Assembly: GCA_046546095.1 (NCBI GenBank)
Contig: JBKGYK010000061.1
Coordinates: forward strand, 1 to 20,554
Direction: 5' to 3'
From: JAQIBY01 sp046546095
Lineage (GTDB): Bacteria > Bacteroidota > Bacteroidia > Bacteroidales > ML635J-15
DNA length: 20,554 nucleotides
This document shows positions 1 through 8,200 of the stretch, in pieces; the stretch's first letter is position 1; each line of letters opens with the position of its first letter. The position numbers and the translations under genes are program-made. The notes under the pieces were generated by a model that worked only from the letters and a program-made list of their open reading frames with translations, made no database searches and had not been told where the DNA came from.

Positions 1-137
1 CTGCAGGCAGCGAATCAGCAGCCACAGAGCAGCAGACAGCTAACAGCCGCCAGCCTGCCTACCTTATAAAATATTACTCCGGCTGGCAGGTACACCGCGC
101 CTGACTTTTCGGCAGGCGGGCGCCCGGATAAACAAAA
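1..137. other. G+C-rich intergenic edge with short CAG-rich and palindromic stretches
   Basis: No gene is supported here. The first 60 bases are rich in CAG/AGC triplets and look like low-complexity sequence. GGCAGG or CCTGCC occurs at about 55-60, 84-90 and 111-116, and a perfect 10-base palindrome CGGGCGCCCG lies at 117-126. The composition is clearly more G+C-rich than the A+T-rich genes that follow. It lies downstream of the minus-strand zinc-finger gene, but I see no hairpin followed by a T-run there, so it is not called a terminator. The same CCTGCC/GGCAGG motif recurs at the right edge of the window. Confidence 0.5.
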
Positions 138-494
138 TCATACATATTCTTTGCGTTCCACAATGGTTATCAGGTTATCATCAAGCTCGAGATATCCCTG
201 ATCGTAACAGAATTTATAGACATGGCCTTTTTGGGTTTGATAGACATTGGTCAGGTAGTCAAAATCAAATCCTGCATCCAGAAGCGTTTTTTTCTGAACT
301 TTTGCCTTACCATGTGGGTTATACTTATGTAGTATGCGACGATTTTTACGCAAAATATTGTTGATGTTACGCATCATGTTGTTATAATCTTTGCGTAAAC
401 TGTTGTTGTAGGAATTCCGGCATTGGTCACTGCAGAATTTTTTATCTGCTCTGCCAAAAAAGGATTCTCCACACTCCTTACAAGTTCTTTTCAT
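138..494 (-). CDS. Small treble-clef/zinc-ribbon protein, unknown function
   Basis: This is a basic 118-residue protein. Its N-terminus carries four cysteines (C5, C8, C21, C25) in a CxxC-12-CxxxC arrangement (CKECG and FCSDQCR), the pattern of a short structural zinc-binding knuckle. The middle (about 28-75) is rich in Arg, Lys and Asn, which would suit nucleic-acid binding, but that is inference. The C-terminal third is mixed alpha/beta-like and not recognised. I chose the ATG at 494: the frame extends two codons upstream to a TTG at 500, but ATG is the stronger start and puts the zinc motif right after Met-Lys-Arg-Thr. The gene faces away from the ChaN-type gene across about 60 bases. Similar small cysteine-knuckle proteins are common in Bacteroidota as hypothetical proteins. 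The coding call is fairly sure; the function is unknown. Confidence 0.75.
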   Translation of the reverse strand: MKRTCKECGESFFGRADKKFCSDQCRNSYNNSLRKDYNNMMRNINNILRKNRRILHKYNPHGKAKVQKKTLLDAGFDFDYLTNVYQTQKGHVYKFCYDQGYLELDDNLITIVERKEYV

Positions 495-506
495 AGACAA
501 TGGGGC

Positions 507-536
507 TTGTATTACGAAACTAAGTTAATAATTTAG
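507..536 (+). promoter_or_regulatory. Candidate Bacteroidota-type promoter for the ChaN-like gene
   Basis: TTG at 507-509 and TAATTTAG at 529-536 are 19 nt apart. The Bacteroidota sigma-ABfr consensus is TTG (-33) and TAnnTTTG (-7) with about that spacing; the -7 box here matches seven of eight positions counting the free ones. Transcription would begin near 542 and leave a leader of about 14 nt before the ATG at 556. The region is very A+T-rich, so a chance match is possible. Confidence 0.4.
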
Positions 537-555
537 TATAATAAAACAAAAAAGA

Positions 556-1440
556 ATGATTATGATTAAAAAACTGATTTTAGGATTGATTATCTCCACA
601 TTGCCGCTAATACTGTCAGCGCAGGATTCACCGGCATACAAGCTGTATAATGAAAGCGGGGACCCTGTACCTTTTGGTGAGATGCTTGAGGAAATTTCAA
701 AATCTGATATTACATTTTTTGGTGAGTTGCATGGCAACCCGGTTTCACACTGGATGGAATATGAAGTTGCCAAAGCCTTGTATGAATATCATGGTGAAGA
801 TTTGATACTGGGTGCAGAAATGTTTGAGCGTGACCAGCAGTTGGTGCTTGACGAATACACCAGCGGAGTGATTCCCCGGGAAAAATTTGAAGAGGCAACC
901 CATTTCTGGCCAAATTACAAGTCAGATTACAGAAAACTTGTGGATTTTGCTGCAGAAAATGAGATAAGATTTGTAGCCACAAATGTTCCCCGCAGGTATG
1001 CATCAATTGTTTTCAACAATGGGCTTGAAGCGCTGGATGATATGGGCGAATCTGCTAAAAAACTTCTGCCCCCCCTGCCCATACCTTACGATCCATCCGT
1101 ACGCACCTACCAGAAAATGAAAGATATGGATCAGATGGGTCCGATGCAAAAACCCAACCCGAATTTCCCCAAAGCTCAGGCTCTGAAAGATGCCACCATG
1201 GCATACACCATTGCCAATGCTATTGATGAAGGTGAGCATATGCTTCATTTTAACGGTGCATTTCATTCAGAACACAATGGAGGTATCATTTGGTACCTGA
1301 TGCATTATAAAGACGGGCTGGATAAAACATCAATTACAACCGTAGTGCAGGAAGATGTTTCCGAACTGGAAGAATCCAATGAAGGTAAAGCTGATTTCAT
1401 TATTGTGGTTGATGAAGACATGTCAGGCTCAGACGAATAA
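556..1440 (+). CDS. ChaN-family exported protein (Tiki/TraB-like, haem-binding-uptake type)
   Basis: The 294-residue product starts with a signal peptide (charged MIMIKK, hydrophobic core to about residue 21, probable cleavage after SA before QDS). There is no lipobox cysteine, unlike lipoprotein ChaN members, so it is probably periplasmic. Family hallmarks: FFGELHGNPVSH at 54-65, GAEMFER at 86-92, and a C-terminal HFNGAFHSEH at 231-240. The paired GxxH motifs and the conserved Glu are the signature of the ChaN/Tiki/TraB superfamily. Campylobacter ChaN binds haem, while Tiki proteins are metalloproteases, so the biochemical role here is open. The region 165-210 is rich in Pro, Lys and Met (PPLPIPYDP, MDQMGPMQKP) and may be a flexible or ligand-contacting loop. 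An ATG two codons downstream (562) is an equally plausible start. It is transcribed alone and ends at the hairpin at 1476-1546. No iron-uptake gene is adjacent. Confidence 0.85.
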   Translation: MIMIKKLILGLIISTLPLILSAQDSPAYKLYNESGDPVPFGEMLEEISKSDITFFGELHGNPVSHWMEYEVAKALYEYHGEDLILGAEMFERDQQLVLDEYTSGVIPREKFEEATHFWPNYKSDYRKLVDFAAENEIRFVATNVPRRYASIVFNNGLEALDDMGESAKKLLPPLPIPYDPSVRTYQKMKDMDQMGPMQKPNPNFPKAQALKDATMAYTIANAIDEGEHMLHFNGAFHSEHNGGIIWYLMHYKDGLDKTSITTVVQEDVSELEESNEGKADFIIVVDEDMSGSDE

Positions 1441-1475
1441 ACGTTTAATCATCCACAGGTCATTGGCCGGATGAC

Positions 1476-1546
1476 AAAGCAAAAAAATCCATTCAAGCCG
1501 GATTTATCAGATTTGATATGCACAGCTTGAATGGATTTTTTGCTTT
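1476..1546. terminator. Long bidirectional terminator hairpin between convergent genes
   Basis: The left arm (1476-1498) and right arm (1525-1546) are reverse complements over 22 pairs, with a single extra A in the left arm and a loop of about 26 nt. The outer part of each arm is A-rich or T-rich: TTTTTTGCTTT follows the stem on the plus strand and the mirror image follows it on the minus strand. It sits exactly between the convergent ends at 1440 and 1572, so it can serve both genes. The stem is longer than most intrinsic terminators. Confidence 0.8.
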
Positions 1547-1571
1547 CTGTTACACCTTAGTTTTAAGAAAT

Positions 1572-2096
1572 TCAGGCTTTGTCCAGTTTTTCCAAAGTGT
1601 TCTGAATATCATCAGGCTTGCTTGTCCCAATCAACAAGCGTTTTCCTGATTGCAAGCTCAGTTGTAAGCCGGTATTTTTCTTAACTGAATAAGCAATGGT
1701 ACCTTTCGGGGATATGCGTCGAATGCCATAGCCGGCAAATTCTTTCACTGGTTTATACTCCCTGATATAGGCTGAAATAATTTCATTCCAGGGATAAAAA
1801 CGATATTTTGCATGAAAAGGAAGATATTTAAACCAGATACCATTCTTGTCAATAAAGGTAATCATCTTGGTCCGCATAAAGATCAGGAGGAGAAGCAGCG
1901 GAATGACCGGCATTAGCCAGATAAGCCAGTCCGGTGCCGGGTTGTTGCCAAACGGCTTGTCCATAATGTTTTGCTGGACAATAGCCCAAATGCTGATCAG
2001 AAGCAAGACAGCAATGAGGAGAACAATCCACAGGTTTGTTGTTTTTTGTGTTTCGCTAAATAAAGGATTTTTTGGCTCATCATTTAATTTTTTCAT
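1572..2096 (-). CDS. Small membrane protein with two N-terminal helices and a PH-like C-terminal domain
   Basis: This 174-residue protein has a polar N-terminus (1-20), two hydrophobic segments (about 22-40 and 56-74) joined by a short Pro/Asn-rich linker, and a soluble C-terminal part of about 100 residues. The C-terminal part (FIDKNGIWFKY, YPWNEIISAYIREY, LQLSLQSGKRLLIGT) has the alternating strands and the W-x-E-I turn seen in bacterial PH-like (bPH-type) membrane proteins; this is a pattern match, not a firm assignment. Both ends are probably cytoplasmic. It starts at ATG 2096 with A+T-rich DNA upstream, is transcribed alone, and converges on the ChaN-type gene. Function unknown. The coding call is supported by the coherent protein, the hydrophobic pattern and the flanking terminators. 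Confidence 0.75.
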   Translation of the reverse strand: MKKLNDEPKNPLFSETQKTTNLWIVLLIAVLLLISIWAIVQQNIMDKPFGNNPAPDWLIWLMPVIPLLLLLIFMRTKMITFIDKNGIWFKYLPFHAKYRFYPWNEIISAYIREYKPVKEFAGYGIRRISPKGTIAYSVKKNTGLQLSLQSGKRLLIGTSKPDDIQNTLEKLDKA

Positions 2097-2161
2097 AGAT
2101 AATTTTGGGTTTACACTTTATTCAACACAACGTTAAACGACAGATAAAGTTTTAGCCTGAC

Positions 2162-2190
2162 TAAAAAAACCTGCATTCAAAAAGAGCAGG
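2162..2190 (-). terminator. Possible second terminator downstream of the C25 gene
   Basis: Read on the minus strand, CCTGC and GCAGG form a 5-bp stem around an 11-nt loop, followed directly by TTTTTTTAG. It lies about 60 bases beyond the stronger hairpin at 2244-2272 and before the next minus-strand gene (start 2096), so it could act as a back-up terminator. The stem is short. Confidence 0.35.
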
Positions 2191-2243
2191 AACTTTTTAT
2201 GGAATGAGAAAAGCTATTCAATAATTATTTTATGAATTACAAA

Positions 2244-2272
2244 GAAAAAGGCTGCCAAATGACAGCCTTTTC
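2244..2272 (-). terminator. Rho-independent terminator of the C25 protease gene
   Basis: AAAAGGCTG (2246-2254) and CAGCCTTTT (2263-2271) pair perfectly over 9 bp with an 8-nt loop. On the minus strand the stem ends in TTTT and is followed by more T-rich sequence. It is 22 bases past the stop codon of the 6-kb gene and in the right orientation. Confidence 0.8.
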
Positions 2273-2293
2273 TGTGAAGACAGGTATTTTTTT

Positions 2294-5200
2294 TTAGTGT
2301 TGAATCAGAACTTTATGCATACGTTGCGTATCTCCGCTATGGATTCGCAGAAAGTAGACCCCTGTCTGGATATCACTTAACTCAAGATATTCCAGATCAG
2401 ACTGCACATGAACTTCCCGCAAGGTTTGTCCCAGTGCATTTACCAATTCGATTTTATCAGCCTGCAAGCCTTTCATTTCGATAAAAACCTTTTGGTCTGC
2501 CGGATTGGGATAAACCAGACACAGGGAAGTTTCATCGCTCAGCATATCAGGATAATCAATTTCAACAGGCACTGTTACAGAGCAACCTGCGGCATCAAAG
2601 ACAACAAGGGAATACAGTCCGGGAGCCAGGTTTTCTTCATAGCTTTCGGTAGAACCCGTTGACCAGTTGAAGGTGTACGGCTCAAGTCCGCCGCTTACTG
2701 TAGCACTGGCACTTCCATCTTCAGCCGTAGCAGAAGTGGCATGAACGATATCAAGATCAACCGTTGGTGTTTCTCCTACCACAATTTCAATCACATCAGA
2801 GGCAGTACAATTTCCGTTCTGCACTTCATAAGATATTGTATGTGTTCCTGTACCGGCAGCCTGAGGATCAAACAGATTTTCACTCACACCGGGTCCGCTC
2901 CATGTACCGCCGGAAGTTGCGGCAGTGAGGGTATAGGACTCGTCACTGAGACAGAAAGATCCGGGATCATCAATGCTTGCATCAGGTTCAAGATCCACAA
3001 CAATATCTATGCTTTCAAATGTTGTACATGCTCCATTGCTTATTTCGTACACAATATTGTGTGTTCCGGCACCGGCCTCCTGGGGATCAAACTGATCTCC
3101 TGATACGCCATTACCAGACCATGTGCCGCCTTCTGTAGCGGCGGTGAGTGTTACCGGGTCATCGCCTTCACAAAGTGATGCAAGCGTATCAATTGTAGCA
3201 TCAGGCATGGAATCAACATGAATGGTAATCATATCCGAATCACCGCAGGATCCTGAAATAAGATAAGAGACTTCGTGATCACCCGGCCCTGCAAGATCGG
3301 GATCAAAATTTCCGTTACTGACACCCGTTCCACTCCAGGTACCTCCCTCGTCGGCGGCTGTCAGCTCAACGGGGGCATCTGTATTGCAAAGTGCTGAAAC
3401 GGGATCAATAGTAGCATCAAATTGATCAGAAACATACAGCTCAATCTGATCGGTAGCCGTACATGCCCCATTGGTGATTTCATATGTAATTGTATGTGTA
3501 CCAACACCTGCAGAAACAGGATCGAACTGATCACCGGTAACTCCGGTACCACTCCAGGTTCCGCCCTCATCTACAGCAGAAAGGGTTACAGTTGCATCCC
3601 CGGTACAAAATGTTCCGGGGTCAATAATGGTAGCATCGGGCATTGTATCAACGGTAATTGTTTCTGTATCATAATCCGTGCAGGTTCCGATACTGACTTC
3701 ATAACTGATGGTATGAGTACCCGGGCCGGCCAGTGCAGGATCAAACTCATCACCACTGACACCGGTACCACTCCAGCTTCCACCATCGGTTGCAGCGGAC
3801 AGACTTACCGGATCATCGGTTTCACAAACTGTACTCAGCGGTGTTATGCTTGCATCAGGCATATCCACGGTAATAGTCATAGTATCTGTATCGCTACCTG
3901 CATAATTGGTCACTGTGAGGCTTACCGTATAGGTTCCGTTATCAGCAAAGGTATGTTCAGGATTTTCATCGGTAGAAGTATTTCCATCATCAAAATCCCA
4001 GTTCCAGCTTTCGGCGTGGGATGAAGCATCTGTAAACTGCACTGTTCCGTCACATGATTCGATAGGTGATGCAGTAAAGTCTGCCACAGGCTCTTGCTCT
4101 GTCACGGTAATATAATCAACTTTCGTTTCGGTATCAGACTGGCTTCCGTCCGAAGCGGTTAATTCAACTGCATACACACCTGCTGCCGTATAAGTATGTG
4201 TTGGGTTTTCCTCTGTGGAAGTACTTCCATCGCCGAAATCCCAGCTCCAGCTGGTGGCAGAATCCGAAGAAAGATCTGTAAAACTCACTGTTTCATTGAC
4301 AGCTATATCGGTATTATCAGCGACAAAATCAGCCGTAAAGGGCACTGCCCAGTCGGTATTTATCACCATATCATCAATCCATAGCATAAATTTATCCGCA
4401 GATACGTGACGCACAGCCAGGTAAATATCCTGGTTATCATAAGCTGACAAGTCGTAGGTATGCTCTGTCCAGGTATCCGGAGCCTCAACAGGATCTGCCC
4501 CTGAGATGACTGTAAAATCTGCCGGATCATTGGTTGCTGTAGATACAAGGACTTCATATTCATCGTTACCCCAGGTTCCCGGTTTAGGACTAAGAGCCCA
4601 AAGTGAAAAGGAGGAGTTATCTCCAAGGCTTAACTGACTGGATATCAACCAGTCATCGCTGGCACTTCCGTCATCGGGGCAAATTGCCATACCAACACGA
4701 TCACCACCGTGTGCATCAGCCAGGTCAAACCCGGCATCCACTGGATTGAATGCCATGAAAGACATGGTATCATTTTCTCCGGGGAAATCGCAATCACCAC
4801 TACCATAAGTTGTCTGTCCATCACCATCGTAAACTGACCATGGTGAGAAATCTGCAGAATAATCAGCACAATCTTCAAAATCCATAGAAAAACCGGCAGC
4901 TGTTACCGTAATATAATCTGTTTTGCTTTCCGTGCTGTCGCCGTAATCATTTGTTGCTGTAAGGCTTACAGTATAAGTACCGGGAATATCGTAAGTCACG
5001 GATGGATTTTGATCAGTACTCAGATTCGGTGTTCCGCCCTCAAAAGACCATTCCCAGCTATCCGGATTGTTGGTTGACAGATCGGTAAAATTCACTGTAG
5101 CACCGGTATTGATGCTTGTCTGATCTGCCTCAAAATCTGCAGTTGGCGGATTGGTATTGGCATCCACTGTAATATAATCAACTTTTGTTTCGGTATCTGT

Positions 5201-8200
5201 ACCTTCAGTGTTTGTAACTGTAAGCTCTACTGTATAAGTTCCTGCTGTAGAATAGGTATAAACAGGATTTTCTTCGTTGGATTCACCACCATCACCGAAA
5301 TCCCAGCTCCATGATTCGGGATGGTCCGATAAATCAGTAAAGGCGACAGATTCACCTTCCATAATGCTTGTAGGTGTACCGGAAAAGTCGGCGACCGGTG
5401 GTTCTGTATCATCAATGATTTGTATGGTGTAATCTTCCACTTCACCATAACCTGAATTGCCGCAAGGATCATTCACCGGACTACTTCCATTGTCTTCAAG
5501 ACGTACGCGTACCCTTACCGGGCCGGGTGTAGCAGATGCAGGCACTGTGATTGTTGTTGAAAACGGGCCTTCACCTTCTTCAGAAGTAAAGAGGCTCTCA
5601 TCAGCATCCTGAAAATCGCCATCGCGGTTCCAGTCAGCCCACACAAGCACATGATCAGAAGAATAAGCATTGCTGATGGTTGCCGTGAATGCAAGGTCAT
5701 CACCGGGAGCGGCGTCGGTTGTCATAGCTGTAAAATCAGAATAGGATGTTTGGTCAGAATCGTTGTCAATGGTTCCAAGCACAACATTTGAAAGGTATTC
5801 ATAGGTTGTACTATTTGATCCGGCATCACAATAATCCGGCAGTTCCACAGTGATGTATCCGGATTTGGTTTCAGTGTCAGCTCCGTAGCTATTGCCTGCT
5901 TCCAGGCTTACATCATAGGTGCCTGGTGTATCGTATGTTACCGATGGATTTTGGTCTGTACTTGTCGCAGGTGTGCCGCCTTCGAAATTCCATTCCCAGG
6001 AATCCGGCAGATTGGTTGACAGATCAGTGAAATTTACCGTTTCACCAATGTTGATCACCGTTTGATCGGCAATAAAATCTGTTACCGGAGGATCTGTCAC
6101 CGGATCAACAGTAATATACCCTGTTTTTATTTCAGTATCATCGCCTGCCGAGTTTTCTGCATAAAGTGTCACATCATAGGTTCCTGCGGTGTTGTATGTA
6201 ACTACCGGATTTTGTTCAGAAGACGTTTCAGGAGTACCACCCTCAAATGTCCATGACCATGTGGATGGATAGTTTGTTGACAGGTCAGTGAACTGCACGC
6301 TTTCTCCGGCGGTGATGCTTGTCTGATCTGCTTCAAAATCAGCAACCGGAGGGTCTGGTACGGCAACCACATGATCTTCAGAATAACTTGCAAGGTTAAA
6401 ACCGGAAACAGTTAGTTTTACTGTGCCGGTAAAGCTGTGGTCTATGCTTACATTTCCGGATTCGTCGGTAACAGCAGAGGCTGGTTGTGAACCGGATTGC
6501 CAGAGAGATACAATTGCACCTTCAAAGCCTGATCCATCTACGGTAACCTGGGTCGTATAAGTTCCCGGTGTAACACTCATGTTGCTAAGTGTAATATCTT
6601 TTGGTTCATCTGTTCTCACCTGCACGGAAGGATCGCCGAATACTGTCCAGGTTTTGTAGGTATCCCAGTCTTCATCGTTTGATGTTTCAGCTACCATTAG
6701 TGCAGCAGCATTAAAGGTTATTGAGCCAAATGTGGTTCTTCCGTAGGTTGTACTGGTTCCACTGCCAAATCCGGAATTATAATCATAACCCTGTACGAGC
6801 AGGTCGTTGGCATAATCCTGTCCACGCATAGGGGGAGTCCACGGCTGGTTAATTGTAGCCATCCAGTTAGCTACCGAGCCTCCGTCCGGGTTTCTTGCCA
6901 TGGCTTCTGCGAGGCAATCTCCGTTTTCATGAAATGCACCGACAACGCAGGCAACAGAGAAAGCATAATAATATTTCGGACCATTTGTTGAGGAAGATGC
7001 CTCTGTGGTACTATAGCCAGAGGAAACCCAATAATCTTGTCCACCATGGCCGGTATAATTTATCACACTGACACCATTGTCGATATTGTTTTGCACATTG
7101 GTGGCAGAGGCGCCCGGGTCAAATTCTTCATGGCAGGTGGTGTAGGTTGTTGGCAATAATCTTCCATCATGAATATTATTGATGTGCTCAATATCGCCTT
7201 CGCCATCGTCTCCAGCGCCGGCACCTTCATCACTGGCAATGCCCTGGGCATTTTTGTACCAGGTAGATCCGGAGGTAGCATCTTTTTCATATTCTATGGT
7301 TTTATCCACCTGTGCGGTAACATCAGCAGGAGATTCTGCAGAAAAACGACCGACGATGATGTCATGGTAGTCATCAGTACCGGCCACACATCCCATCATT
7401 GGATCCATAGGCGCGTTTTGGTTTGTGCCTAAATCTGATTTTATATCAGCCCAGTCACCTACAAGCAGAACGTACAGCAGGTTGTTATTCGCATCGTAAG
7501 CTGATTGTATATCACTGGCAACATTCGCACCTGTACTTACTTCCAGTTCATCCACATTGTAGCCTTTTTGCTGCTTCCAGGTAATCCATGGCTGTATTGC
7601 AGCAGCATAATCGGCGGTATATATGACAAGTACATCACCAAATTCATCAATTTCTTCTGCCCATCTTGTCTGGTCCTGCCTGAAATTTACAAACATGGAT
7701 TTATATACAGGCAGCATTTCGACGTTCTTTTTGCTTCTGTCTGAAATTGTGAGAGGGTTGTCAGGCGTTTCGGTATTTTCGCTTACACTGATGGTAATAC
7801 TTGTGGCCACCCTGAGGGTTTGTTGCACAGCATTGTACTGAAAAGGATGCACGTAGATATTTTCACCCCTGACTTTTCTTATGATATAAGGATCTGAGGT
7901 TTCAAGCGTATTTTCGGGATAATACTCATCCACAATAGAAGCAGGATCGATTTGATACGGAATATCATCCGGGTCCTGGTTTCTGTAAATCACTCCACGG
8001 GATGGTAGCAGTGGGTGATCCAGCTCAATTTCCTCGTATTGTATGGAGGTAATTTCCACATCCACATTTCGTGTGGCAGGTAACTGAACGGGAATTCCAA
8101 AGTAAGGTACTTCTGCCCATCCTTGTTTTTTTGTTACTACCTTCCCCGGAAAATCAATATCAGAGTATGACTCACCATTTTTACTGACAGTTTGCACCTG

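Noticed and set aside
495..500. TTG start two codons upstream for the zinc-finger gene
   Set aside because: An ATG at 494 follows immediately and gives the natural N-terminus.
3422..4024. A 200-codon plus-strand open frame opposite the cysteine-pair modules
   Set aside because: It is antisense to the repeat region of the C25 gene, its product is low-complexity and Cys/Ile-rich, and the repeat structure alone keeps the frame open.
2777..6352. Periodic repeats considered as a CRISPR array or mobile repeat
   Set aside because: The periodicity is about 219-260 bp, in frame and at protein level (Ig-like and PKD domains), with no short identical repeats or spacers.
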